Assembly: GCA_035650355.1 (NCBI GenBank)
Contig: DASRHT010000080.1
Span: 124,001-188,000, forward strand
Direction: 5' to 3'
DNA: 64,000 nt
Source: DASRHT01 sp035650355
GTDB lineage: Bacteria > Chloroflexota > Ktedonobacteria > Ktedonobacterales > Ktedonobacteraceae
Position 1 is the stretch's first letter; each line of letters starts with the position of its first letter. Below the pieces are notes generated by a model. That model did no database searches. It was not told where the DNA came from and saw only the letters and a list, made by a program, of their open reading frames with translations. The position numbers and the translations under genes are program-made. This document shows, piece after piece, positions 45,014 through 54,196 of this stretch.

Positions 45014-46162
45014 ATGAGAATTGCCCAGATTGCCCCTCCCTGGATTACTATTCCACCGAAAAACTATGGCGGCACTGAAATGGTGATTTATAACCTCGTC
45101 GAGGCCCTGGTTGCGCAGGGGCATGACGTCACACTTTTTGCTCCTGGCGATGCCAGGACATCGGCCAGGCAAATTGCATTCTATCCAACGGCCCTGCTTG
45201 AAGAAGGTGTGCCCTGGAGGGCTCATCTCAAAGCTCACTACCATCTTTATTGCGCGACAGAGCAGGTGGCGCAGAATCACTTTGATATTGTGCATATGCA
45301 TCTATCTTCATCTACAGATATGTATGTGTTTCCGCTGACAACCTCGCTGGCAACGCCTCATGTTGCGACTCTGCATAGCAATTTCCCGTTCGATGCCGCT
45401 CCGGGCTGGGCTGGCGATGCTGACCAGTACTACATCAGGAAATTTCCCATGCTGCCGGTGGTCGCTATCAGCGAGAGCGCCCGGCGGAATCAAACGCTGC
45501 CGCTAAACATTGTGGATGTCGTCTATAACGGCATCATGATGAGCCAGTTTACTTTGAGCAAGAAGCCCCGCGGCGGGTATTTTGCCTGGTTGGGTCGTTT
45601 CTCACCTGAGAAGGGGGCGCATCTGGCGATAGAGGCAGCAAAACGCGCGCGGGTGCCGCTTGTTCTGGCCGGTACGATTGATCGCTCCAGTAAGGAAAGG
45701 ACTCAGTACTTTTATGAAGTAATCAAACCGCAAGCAGATAACGAGCAGATTCGCTACATTGGACCCGTCAACATGAAAGAGAAAGTCTCGTTACTAAACC
45801 ATGCGCGCGGTTTACTCAATCCGATTGAGTGGGAGGAGCCTTTTGGCATGGTGATGATTGAAGCAATGGCTGTCGATTGCCCGGTGATCTCCTTCGCCCG
45901 CGGGGCTGCGCTAGAGTTGGTTGTGGATGGAGAGACGGGCTTCCTGGTGCAGAATCTTGATCAAATGGTCGAGCGTATTGCAGATATTGATCAGGTTGAA
46001 CGCGCGGCCCTGCGTCCGTATGTCGAGCGCAATTTCTCGGCTGAAGCAATGGCAAGAAACTATGTCCGCGTCTATCAAAATATCATTGCAGCCAATACAA
46101 CAAGTGGAGCGAACGGTACCGCTCTCCCCGCTAAGCGGCTAAGCAGGAGTCAACCAGCATAG
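45014..46162 (+). CDS. Glycosyltransferase family 4
   Basis: A 382-residue GT-B fold glycosyltransferase. The N-terminal PPKNYGGTEMVIYNLVEALV acceptor-side loop, YFAWLGRFSPEKGAHLAIEA and the donor-binding EEPFGMVMIEAMAVDCPVI (the EX7E motif) place it in family GT4. Such enzymes transfer sugars from nucleotide or other donors to lipids, polysaccharides or small molecules. No polysaccharide cluster surrounds it. AAAGGA precedes the ATG by eight bases. Confidence 0.9.
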   Translation: MRIAQIAPPWITIPPKNYGGTEMVIYNLVEALVAQGHDVTLFAPGDARTSARQIAFYPTALLEEGVPWRAHLKAHYHLYCATEQVAQNHFDIVHMHLSSSTDMYVFPLTTSLATPHVATLHSNFPFDAAPGWAGDADQYYIRKFPMLPVVAISESARRNQTLPLNIVDVVYNGIMMSQFTLSKKPRGGYFAWLGRFSPEKGAHLAIEAAKRARVPLVLAGTIDRSSKERTQYFYEVIKPQADNEQIRYIGPVNMKEKVSLLNHARGLLNPIEWEEPFGMVMIEAMAVDCPVISFARGAALELVVDGETGFLVQNLDQMVERIADIDQVERAALRPYVERNFSAEAMARNYVRVYQNIIAANTTSGANGTALPAKRLSRSQPA

Positions 46163-46346
46163 AGCCTTCTCCTGAGAAGAAGCTTTTTGCAGAAGTTGTC
46201 TCAAGAGGAGTTTTTGCGCCGTTGACCAGCCTCATGCGTTTGTAGATGCGTCAGCCCGTGTGCTATACTCAGCTTATTATTGCGGTTGTTCGTATCTTGT
46301 TGGGTAGCTAGCACCTATCCCTGCCTCTAATGAGAAAGCTGAGTTC

Positions 46347-47957
46347 ATGAACGTATTTCCTCAACACCGCCCTGCTACTTTTGCCCGTAAAGGCGTAGTT
46401 GCAGCGCCGCATTACTTGGCCGCGGAAGCCGGATTGGATCTGTTAAAGGCGGGTGGCAACGCGATAGATGCCGCCATTGCCGCCAGCGCGATGCTTCAGG
46501 TTGTCTATCCTTTCGTCTGTGGGCTGGGTGGCGATGTGTTTATGATTATTTATGATGCCAAAAGCGGGGAACTCCACGGACTTAACGGCAGCGGGCGCTC
46601 GGCGCGAGCTGCGACGATTGAGAGCTATCACGATCTGGGCTATAGCACTATGCCGGTTTTTGGCATCCATACGGTGAACGTGCCCGGCTGTGCCAGCGGC
46701 TGGGAGGCAGCTTCGCAACGCTTTGGCCGTCTGGGGTTGGCGCAATCTCTGGCTCCGGCCATCTCCTATGCCGAAGAGGGCTTTCCGGTTGGCCCCAGTC
46801 TGCATGGATCTCTCACCAATGGGAGTAAACGACCGGAGTATCACCGTTCCTGGCATACCCACTTCCTGCCGGAAGGCGACATTCCGCCGGTCGGCTCTGT
46901 TAAACGCTTCCCCACGCTGGCACGAACGCTGCGCACGATTGCCAGCGATGGCGCGAAGGCATTCTATCAGGGCGAGATCGCGGAGCAGATCGCGTCTTTT
47001 TTTGCGCGTGAGGGTGGGCTGATTACCCGCGAAGACCTGGCAGCGCATCGAAGCGAGTGGGTTAAGCCGCTTGGCGTGCCCTTCGCCGGGCTGACGATCT
47101 ATGAACTGCCGCCCAACACGCAGGGCGTTGCGGCCCTTCAGATGCTGGGGATGCTGGACCGGCTGACGTTAGGCGAGGACCCGCTCGCCCCAGAGACAGT
47201 ACATCCAGCCGTTGAGGCGAAGAAGCTGGCCTTTGCTGACCGCAATACCTATCTTACCGATCTCGATCATATGCGTATCGATCCATCCGTACTCATCGAG
47301 CCAGATTACCTGGCGCAGAGGAGCGCGCTGATCGATCCTGAGCGCGCAATGCCTTCAGCAGCTCCGGGTGGCTTCACGGGCGATACCATCTATCTCTGTG
47401 CGGCAGATAAGGATGGGAACGTGGTTTCGCTGATTCAGAGCAACTATATGGGCTTTGGTAGCGGGGTGGTGGTCGATGATACCGGTATTGTGCTACAGAA
47501 TCGCGGCGCATACTTCTCGCTCAATCCCAACGCTGCTAACGCGCTGGCACCGGCCAAGCGTACCTTGCATACGCTGATCCCTTCGATGGCGCTGCGTGAT
47601 GGGCGGCCCGCTATCGTCTTTGGCACGATGGGAGGCGATGGGCAGCCGCAGACGCACTTGCAGGTCTATACTGCCGTGGCGCGCTTCGGCCTCAATATGC
47701 AGGCCGCCATTGAGATGCCGCGCTGGGTTCATGGCACCACCCACACCGCCGGGTCTACTGATGAGACACTGTATGTCGAGGGCCGTTTCCCGGCTGAGAC
47801 GGTGGAGGCCCTGCGGCAGAAAGGGCATATCGTCGAGATGCGAGAGCCGTGGACCTCAGGAGTGGGGCACGCCCACGGCATTATCTTCGATCCGGTCAAT
47901 GGCACCATGCAGGGCGGGTCCGACCCGCGCGCCGAAGGCATAGCCGCCGGCTGGTAG
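46347..47957 (+). CDS. Gamma-glutamyltransferase family protein
   Basis: A 536-residue Ntn-hydrolase of the gamma-glutamyltransferase family (glutathione hydrolase or acylase branch), normally autocleaved into two chains. The N-terminal GLDLLKAGGNAIDAAIAAS and VPGCASGWEAAS are typical. The autocleavage/nucleophile Thr is expected at GGFTGDTIYLCAAD (near residue 347), followed by DGNVVSLIQSNYMGFGS. The usual SPGG oxyanion loop appears as GTMGGDGQPQ, which fits the bacterial branch with unknown or acylase-type substrates. No signal peptide is visible, so unlike classic GGT it seems cytoplasmic. The 3' end faces the carboxyltransferase gene across a repeat. Confidence 0.92.
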   Translation: MNVFPQHRPATFARKGVVAAPHYLAAEAGLDLLKAGGNAIDAAIAASAMLQVVYPFVCGLGGDVFMIIYDAKSGELHGLNGSGRSARAATIESYHDLGYSTMPVFGIHTVNVPGCASGWEAASQRFGRLGLAQSLAPAISYAEEGFPVGPSLHGSLTNGSKRPEYHRSWHTHFLPEGDIPPVGSVKRFPTLARTLRTIASDGAKAFYQGEIAEQIASFFAREGGLITREDLAAHRSEWVKPLGVPFAGLTIYELPPNTQGVAALQMLGMLDRLTLGEDPLAPETVHPAVEAKKLAFADRNTYLTDLDHMRIDPSVLIEPDYLAQRSALIDPERAMPSAAPGGFTGDTIYLCAADKDGNVVSLIQSNYMGFGSGVVVDDTGIVLQNRGAYFSLNPNAANALAPAKRTLHTLIPSMALRDGRPAIVFGTMGGDGQPQTHLQVYTAVARFGLNMQAAIEMPRWVHGTTHTAGSTDETLYVEGRFPAETVEALRQKGHIVEMREPWTSGVGHAHGIIFDPVNGTMQGGSDPRAEGIAAGW

Positions 47958-47995
47958 GTGCCTTCATTGCAGATCATACAAAGCGAAGCCAGCCT

Positions 47996-48104
47996 CGCCC
48001 CTACATCATCAAGGGCGTGTGCCGTGTGCAGGTGGACGTAGGGGCAAGGGCTGGTTCAGGGCGGGGGCCAGCCCCGCCCCTACATCATCAAGGGCGTGTG
48101 CCGT
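47996..48104. repeat. Paired 30-bp direct repeats with GTAGGGGC motif
   Basis: Two identical 30-bp sequences starting cgcccctacatcatcaaggg (47996-48025 and 48075-48104) flank a further gtaggggc...gcccctac unit that can fold (about 48038-48083). They lie between the convergent 3' ends of the GGT and carboxyltransferase genes, and the second copy overlaps the last codons of the carboxyltransferase. Confidence 0.85.
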
Positions 48105-49638
48105 ATGTAGGGCGACCGAGCTTGGATGGTAACAGGGCGTAAGCGTCATGGACCCATTCGCACAGCAATGGGCGCGTGTCTCTGGGATCGATAATCTCTT
48201 CAACCCCGAAGCGTTCGGCGGTGCGGAACGGTGAGCGCACCGCGTCCAGGCGTTCGCGGATCTCTTCGATGAGGGCCGCGGGATCGTCGCTGGCTTCCAG
48301 CTCTCGTCGATAGGCAGCTTCGATCCCACCCTCGATGGGAAGCGAGCCCCAGTCCGCCGAGGGCCAGGCGTAACGCTGGACGAAGCTGTGTCGGTTGGTC
48401 ATGCCTGCGCCACCGACGCCGAAGACGCGCCGCAGAATAATCTCCGCCGAAGGTACCGTCGCCTGATAGACAGCAGCAATGGCGCGCACGCCATAGCGGA
48501 CCGTCCCCTTGCGCTCGGCATCGCGCCCGATTACCAGCCCCGGCTGATCGGTCAGGGTGACGATGGGTAGGTGGAAGGTCTGGCATAGATCGACCAGCCG
48601 GATCATCGCCTCCGATCCCTCGACGGTTAAGCCGCCACCGCCGCAATAGGGGTCGGAGGTGACAACTCCAACGGGGTGTCCATCCAGTCGGGCAAGCGCG
48701 GTAACGATGGCGCGACCGTAGTGGGCAAGCTCAAAGACCGAGCCGGCATCAAAGATCGCGGCCAGGATGGAACGAATGCGATGCGGACGGCGGCGATTGC
48801 GCGGAATCGCGGTGAGCAGTGACTCGTCGCGCCGCTCCGGTGGATCATCTGAGGGGAGTACCGGCGGGACCTGGAAGACGTTTTGTGGCAGGTAAGAGAG
48901 AAAACGGCGGATAGAGGCAAATGCCTCCTGTTCGGTGGACACAATTGCATCGACCGCGCCGCTATAACGGTGGATCTGCGAGCCGCCCAGCTCCTCCTTT
49001 GTCAGATCCTCGCCCATGCCCAGCTTTACCACCGGAGGTCCGGCCACGAACAACTGTGAGGTCTGTTCGACCATCACGGAGAAGTGCGAGGCCACCAGGC
49101 GCGCAGCTCCTAAGCCTGCGACGGGACCCAGGCACGCGGAAACGACAGGCACCAGGCTAAGGTTATCGACGACCACATCCCAGCCAGGGTTCGCGGGCAC
49201 ATAGGTATAGCCGTGCTGCTCCAGCATTTTCACGCTGCCCCCGCCGCCGGTGCCATCGATCAAGCGCACAATCGGGATTTGCAGGCCGCTGGCGAGCTTC
49301 TCGGCATAGACCTGCTTGCCGCCAATGGCGGCGTCCGCTGCTCCGCCGCGCACGGTAAAGTCGTCTCCGCCCGCAACCACTTTGCGTCCATCGATACGAC
49401 CTGTCCCCATTACGAAGTTCGCCGGGCGGAACTCGCTCAGTTGCCCATCGCTATAGCTGGCAACGCCTGCGAGCGCGCCGGTTTCGTGGAACGTGCCGGG
49501 ATCGAGCAGCGCGTCAATGCGTTCCCGGACGGTCAGGCGGCCCTGTTCATGTTGCCGCGCGACTTTTTCAGTGCCCCCCATTTTATGGGCCAGAGCTTCT
49601 CGTTGGCGCAATTCGTCGATCTCCGCTTGCCAGGTCAT
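48088..49638 (-). CDS. Acyl-CoA carboxylase carboxyltransferase subunit
   Basis: A 516-residue carboxyltransferase (beta) subunit of the propionyl-/acetyl-/methylcrotonyl-CoA carboxylase type. It contains GRLTVRERIDALLDPGTF, the biotin/CoA-binding GGGSVKMLEQHGYTYVP and FAGPPVVKLGMGEDLTKEELGG segments, and the C-terminal half with DQPGLVIGRDAERKGTVRYG and VFGVGGAGMTNRHSF. The biotin carboxylase and carrier subunits are not nearby. Whether propionyl-CoA is the substrate cannot be decided by eye. The start at 49638 has AAAGGGAAAGC upstream. The last codons (GRPTYGTRP) and stop are encoded within the direct repeat. Confidence 0.92.
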   Translation of the reverse strand: MTWQAEIDELRQREALAHKMGGTEKVARQHEQGRLTVRERIDALLDPGTFHETGALAGVASYSDGQLSEFRPANFVMGTGRIDGRKVVAGGDDFTVRGGAADAAIGGKQVYAEKLASGLQIPIVRLIDGTGGGGSVKMLEQHGYTYVPANPGWDVVVDNLSLVPVVSACLGPVAGLGAARLVASHFSVMVEQTSQLFVAGPPVVKLGMGEDLTKEELGGSQIHRYSGAVDAIVSTEQEAFASIRRFLSYLPQNVFQVPPVLPSDDPPERRDESLLTAIPRNRRRPHRIRSILAAIFDAGSVFELAHYGRAIVTALARLDGHPVGVVTSDPYCGGGGLTVEGSEAMIRLVDLCQTFHLPIVTLTDQPGLVIGRDAERKGTVRYGVRAIAAVYQATVPSAEIILRRVFGVGGAGMTNRHSFVQRYAWPSADWGSLPIEGGIEAAYRRELEASDDPAALIEEIRERLDAVRSPFRTAERFGVEEIIDPRDTRPLLCEWVHDAYALLPSKLGRPTYGTRP

Positions 49639-49827
49639 AGCTTTCCCTTTCTGCATCTTTCAGATGCCGTCTCATCCGCGTGTGAAAAGAGATAGAAGTT
49701 TTCTTGTTATTCTATCTGCTGCCATTTGCAGAGGTCAAGCAAGATCGATAGCAACGCAGCCGTTCCACGAGCGCCCTTCGGCATTGGGGATACAGTGCCG
49801 TGCTGGAAAACTAGCATGCCGGGTTGA

Positions 49828-51387
49828 TTAACAAACAACCGGCAATTCGTATTTGAGCAGGCGTAGAGCTTCAAGGCGTAGAGCTTCGGGGAAGAGAGCT
49901 TTGTAGATGGCGCAATTGGGTGATTTGATATCGCTCCTGCCCGTCATCCGATAAGTCTGCATAGGACAGCCGCCGCGACACCAGTAACGCCACTGGCAGG
50001 AGCGGCAGCCCTCTTTTTCATCGACCGGAAGCCCCTGTACGCCGTCCTGCTCTTCGCGAACGACTCGCAGAGGATCATCCGCCTGAATCGTTGTGAGCGT
50101 TTGCGTAATAGCCATCTGACATTTGGCGATGCCTCCACGCTGGTCAACCGCAAAATAGTTGCGTCCAACACCGCAGGCGTACTGGTATGGGCCATTCGTA
50201 TCGGCTTTATCTACCAGCGAAGAGAGGAGCCGACGCCTGGGCAGGTGCTCCGCGATGTAGGCAAAAACTGCGCGCATTCCCTCAATCATCTGCGCATCTC
50301 TATATTGGAGATTGGTCAGATGCGTAGAACATGCATTATCGCGGTAATAACTCAACCCGAAGGGGAGGTCTCGTTGCAAAATATACGCCATCAATCCGGG
50401 GAGTTCATCCAGGTTGCGCTGCGTGACGGTGACATTGATGTAGGGAACGAGGTCGTGAGCGAGCAATCGAGTGATGGTGCGGTCTATCAACGCGAATGAG
50501 CCTTTGCCATTCAGCAGGGGTCGCTGCTGATCATGATGTGCGCCGATGCCATCAAGGGAGATCATGATGCCGATCTGGCGCTCTTTGAGCTGCTGGATAG
50601 CGCGAACCGAGAGAATGGTGCCGTTACTAAGTATGCTGGCAGATAGCTCTAAGCCATGCTGCCGTGTCTGCTCAAGCGCGTAGTCGTGGACTGCTATGAT
50701 CTGAGGCAGGCGTAATGCGGCTTCGCCGCCAGCATATTTAAGTTTCACGTGCCTGTACCCATGTCTGCTTGCTGATCGTATTATCGCATCCACCGCCTGT
50801 TTTGCTGTATCGTCGGCCATATGTTCCGTAGTTTTGTCTACATAACAATAGTGACAGCGCAGATTACAGGCATTGGTGATATGGAACCAGACCGCCAGCG
50901 TTTGCGCTTGCTCAAGAGCAGGAGGGAGCGCGGGTTGTGTCGGCTCCTGTAAGAAACCCGCGACAGTGAAAAGCTCGACGCCCTGTTCCACGCTTGAAGA
51001 GCAGATTGAAGAGCCGGCTATAGCGTCCCGCAGCGTTTTTGGCGTACGGAAACTCTCTAGAAGAGCATGCGCCTCTGCATCCATCAGGACAACTTTTCCT
51101 GACTCAGAGGGATTGCAGGCAAGCCAGAGATCTTCACCACAAGCCTGTACGTGCAGGGCTTGCGGGCGGATAAACGTCCGTGTGTGTAAATAATACCTAT
51201 CCACCTCGGTAAGCGCGATAGGAAAGATACTATGCATATCTATCCTACCCAATTCAGGCGCCCTGTCATCAGGGCCATCGTCCTTAGGACAATCGACAGG
51301 GCAATCGGGCTCTGAAGTGGGGTGGCCTCCCTGATTACTAATGGCGTACTCGTAAAGCAACAAAGCTGGATCGAGCCAGATTTTCAT
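49828..51387 (-). CDS. Radical SAM/SPASM maturase with unusual Cys-Pro N-terminal extension
   Basis: A 519-residue radical SAM enzyme. The CxxxCxxC cluster motif is CNLRCHYC (C174, C178, C181). The C-terminal SPASM region has CRSCQWRYWCRGGCPM plus further Cys for auxiliary clusters. Such enzymes mostly modify ribosomally made peptides or mature other enzymes. Before it, residues 51-160 look like a peptide-recognition-type domain. Residues 1-50 are odd: an acidic, Pro-rich stretch with DCPVDCPKDD. A second ATG at 51237 (residue 51) has its own AGGA signal, so the first 50 codons might act as a separate leader or precursor-like peptide read into the enzyme. No separate precursor gene or transporter was seen next to it. 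It follows the STAND-TPR gene after a hairpin. Confidence 0.88.
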   Translation of the reverse strand: MKIWLDPALLLYEYAISNQGGHPTSEPDCPVDCPKDDGPDDRAPELGRIDMHSIFPIALTEVDRYYLHTRTFIRPQALHVQACGEDLWLACNPSESGKVVLMDAEAHALLESFRTPKTLRDAIAGSSICSSSVEQGVELFTVAGFLQEPTQPALPPALEQAQTLAVWFHITNACNLRCHYCYVDKTTEHMADDTAKQAVDAIIRSASRHGYRHVKLKYAGGEAALRLPQIIAVHDYALEQTRQHGLELSASILSNGTILSVRAIQQLKERQIGIMISLDGIGAHHDQQRPLLNGKGSFALIDRTITRLLAHDLVPYINVTVTQRNLDELPGLMAYILQRDLPFGLSYYRDNACSTHLTNLQYRDAQMIEGMRAVFAYIAEHLPRRRLLSSLVDKADTNGPYQYACGVGRNYFAVDQRGGIAKCQMAITQTLTTIQADDPLRVVREEQDGVQGLPVDEKEGCRSCQWRYWCRGGCPMQTYRMTGRSDIKSPNCAIYKALFPEALRLEALRLLKYELPVVC

Positions 51388-51492
51388 TTACAACATCCTA
51401 TAAGTTGAGCACAAACTTGTGCCTGCTACTATTACGCACTACATGATGGTAGTAAAGGACCAGTAAAGCCGGATATGGTTATATTCAAGGTG

Positions 51493-51529
51493 TCGCGTCC
51501 CAGGATAGCTGGATGGTGCTATGACGCGA
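51493..51529 (-). terminator. Possible terminator after the STAND-TPR gene
   Basis: A two-part stem (tcgcgtc/gacgcga, 51493-51499 with 51523-51529, then atagc/gctat, 51505-51509 with 51518-51522, with a 5-nt bulge) lies four bases after the STAND-TPR stop. There is no T run, so its efficiency is unclear. Confidence 0.35.
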
Positions 51530-51533
51530 TAAA

Positions 51534-54191
51534 CTACACCTCCATAAGATTGTCGATTTCCCCGAATGCAAGCATAAATTCAGGATATTTTGTGTCTAGC
51601 TGCTGTGCTGACCAGTAGGTAAGAAGCTCCTGTGCTATCAAAGGGACATTGCCTGTGGGTATACCAAGTAATGCATCGACGACTTGACGCACGGCTACCT
51701 TGAATTCGGTGGCGTTGTAAATAGCCATATGGTGGCAATACTTAGCGAAATGTAAAAATGCTGTGGAATACTCCTTTGAGTAATAGTTTATTTCGCCCCG
51801 CGTTTGTTCGATCTGCCCTAATAAATTAAAATAGCTCTCTCTGGTAGCGATATCTTCTGCCTCTTGCAAAACCTGTTGTATGCGCTCTCCCTGTTCCAGA
51901 TAGTCAAGCGCCTTAGCCAGACCAATGAGATTTTCTACTTGCTGATAGTAATCGATGGCGCGCCGGGCATAAGTGATAGCTTGCTCAAAAAATGCTGTAG
52001 CTTCTTTCTTCTTTTGCAACTGTATACAAATCTCGCCTTGTTGGTTTAAACTGTCAATATACTGCTCGGCGTCGATCTCCTGGGAAGCATGCTGTGCCCT
52101 GGCAAACCACTCTCTGGCGCTCTCCAGCTCTCCTTTTGCGAGTTGGACCAGGCCAAAACGGTTATATATTGTCGCTATTCCTCCTTTATAATTTGCGCGT
52201 AGGTAAATGTCAAAAGCCTCCTTAAAGTACTGCTCTGCATTAATGATATTCCCCGCGTCCAAATAATTGCGTCCCAGCGTATCAAGGCTTAAACCAATCT
52301 GGACTTCGCTGACTTTGTCCTCGCGGAATAAGTCGCGGCGAATACGCCAGGCAATTTTACAGCGCCGCAGCGCCTCTTCTGTTTTGCCTTGCAAGCGATA
52401 GACCGTGCTGGAGCCATTAAGTGCAGTCGCGTAGTCGCTCTGCCGCCCTAATTTTTTGTAAAGAGCAATGCTCTCTTCATAATATTTCAGAGCAGTAGCG
52501 AACTGGCTACTGCGCCGAAAGATCACTCCCAGGTTGTTCAGCAAATGAGCGCATTGGAGTTCGTCTCCCCGTGCCCGCTGAATTTCCAGGCATTGCATGA
52601 AACTGTTGGTGGCCTCTAGAAACTTGCTTTGTCGTTGGTAGCATCTTCCCTCTTGCGTTAGCACCAATGGCTGATTCTCTTCATACCACTGGGGATCAGC
52701 CGTGTTTTTCAGGCGATGCAAGATCTCAAGTGCAGCAGATACGTTTTCTTCTGTACGCAGGAGCACCGCTTCGGCATAGTGTAAATCGTTGAGCTGAGCA
52801 GGTGATAGGAGGCTGCTAAATTTTTGCACTTCCTGGAAGAGTAGGCGCGCAAAGGACGTATTACGCAGGCGAAGGGCGTTATAGAAGTGTTGTTGGAAGT
52901 AGGGTAGCCCATCGTCCAGGTCCACATATAAACGATGATAGAGCGTTTCAACGATGAATATTTGTCTCTGCTGCTCATTTGGGATATGTGTGAGCTCTTG
53001 CTCGTAGTACTCGATGACACGGCTGCTGATGGCTTTACGGAAGCGTTGATCGGGGTCCTGTACTTCCCAGCAGTATCTGGTGACGAGTCGTCGCATTTCG
53101 TCGTGGAGCACGAAATCTTCGCTTAAACCAGCCTGGCGCACAAATGAGAGCTCCGGTAGGGTTAATAGCAGTTCTTCGCGATTAATTGCCCGTATAGCAG
53201 AATCTAAAGCAACGCTCTGAAGTATCTTCTCAAAAATAGGTATGTTGAAACGGTGATATACATGGGCCATAAAGAGGATGACCCAGTTCACCGGATTCTC
53301 AAGCCGGTTGACCTGTGGCACAAGATAGGCTTCAAACTTGTCTTGTGCCACGGAGATCAGATCGTCTATCGTCTGAATGCGGTTGTTCAAAACATCGATA
53401 GCCAGGCCAATGAGGATGGGACGGCCCTCTGTGCGCTCATATAAGGCGTGGGCTTGCCGGCTTTGAGGAAGGAAATCATAAATCAGTTCAGCTTTAACGT
53501 ATTCCTGCATCTCCTGCAAGCTAAAAGGAGCCAGCGGCATAACCTGTACTTCTTGCTCGCGGCCAATCCAGTTCGGATGCGTCCAGTCCAGTTGGTTGCG
53601 TCCGGCAATAACCACTTTCATGCGCTCCAACTGGTAGTTATCTGGGAATGTTTGAGACTGGCGCAGTACGGCAACGCCTGGATTTTGTTCGATCAGTTCA
53701 AAAGTATCAAAAAAGACCACTAGTGTCTTTTGCGTTTTTGCGAGGTGTTCATTTAAAAGATGCAAATCTTCTACTAGCGCGGCAAAGATGATATCGCGCG
53801 CTGCGCTCTCAGAACTGCCCGAGTCAACCGCCTGACGTTCTTCAATGCGATATTGTTGAATGGCTTCAGTAAATGTAGAAGGGGACCATACGGGATAGAT
53901 CTCTTGCAAATTGGTGATGATCTTTTCCGCCAGGAGGATACCGTCGCGATCTCCAACGTTAAAAAAATCGATCACTACTACCGCTGTCGTGTCCTGACGA
54001 CTTTGCCGTGTGAGTTCAGCGCAGCGGCGTAGCAGCCAGGTTTTCCCAACGCCGCCTTTCTTGTTAGCCTCTTCCGCGGCATCATGGATATACAGTATCC
54101 ACGGCGAGATGGGGTTGGTTAGCCAATCTACAAACGTACTGAGTTCCTGGCTGCGACCGATGAAATGGTCAATGTGTTGCTGCTTGTACAT
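51534..54191 (-). CDS. STAND-type NTPase with C-terminal TPR repeats
   Basis: An 885-residue signal-transduction NTPase. After FIGRSQELSTFVDWL the P-loop is KKGGVGKTWLL (residues 45-53), Walker B is TLVVFFDTFELI (near 160), and a winged-helix-like region follows. From about residue 450 to the end there is a run of TPR repeats, with clear CHLLNNLGVIFRRSSQFATAL-like units near 560-720. STAND proteins with TPR sensors oligomerise when a ligand or partner is bound. No effector domain is attached, so it would signal to another protein, possibly the vWA/SIR2/GIY-YIG protein or the TIR protein encoded nearby. It starts five bases after the stop of the second STAND gene. Confidence 0.88.
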   Translation of the reverse strand: MYKQQHIDHFIGRSQELSTFVDWLTNPISPWILYIHDAAEEANKKGGVGKTWLLRRCAELTRQSRQDTTAVVVIDFFNVGDRDGILLAEKIITNLQEIYPVWSPSTFTEAIQQYRIEERQAVDSGSSESAARDIIFAALVEDLHLLNEHLAKTQKTLVVFFDTFELIEQNPGVAVLRQSQTFPDNYQLERMKVVIAGRNQLDWTHPNWIGREQEVQVMPLAPFSLQEMQEYVKAELIYDFLPQSRQAHALYERTEGRPILIGLAIDVLNNRIQTIDDLISVAQDKFEAYLVPQVNRLENPVNWVILFMAHVYHRFNIPIFEKILQSVALDSAIRAINREELLLTLPELSFVRQAGLSEDFVLHDEMRRLVTRYCWEVQDPDQRFRKAISSRVIEYYEQELTHIPNEQQRQIFIVETLYHRLYVDLDDGLPYFQQHFYNALRLRNTSFARLLFQEVQKFSSLLSPAQLNDLHYAEAVLLRTEENVSAALEILHRLKNTADPQWYEENQPLVLTQEGRCYQRQSKFLEATNSFMQCLEIQRARGDELQCAHLLNNLGVIFRRSSQFATALKYYEESIALYKKLGRQSDYATALNGSSTVYRLQGKTEEALRRCKIAWRIRRDLFREDKVSEVQIGLSLDTLGRNYLDAGNIINAEQYFKEAFDIYLRANYKGGIATIYNRFGLVQLAKGELESAREWFARAQHASQEIDAEQYIDSLNQQGEICIQLQKKKEATAFFEQAITYARRAIDYYQQVENLIGLAKALDYLEQGERIQQVLQEAEDIATRESYFNLLGQIEQTRGEINYYSKEYSTAFLHFAKYCHHMAIYNATEFKVAVRQVVDALLGIPTGNVPLIAQELLTYWSAQQLDTKYPEFMLAFGEIDNLMEV

Positions 54192-54196
54192 GGTGT

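Noticed and set aside
47996..48104. Possible CRISPR-like repeats
   Set aside because: Only two identical copies with a 49-bp intervening unit that itself folds, overlapping a coding end, and no cas genes; fits the GTAGGGGC family instead.
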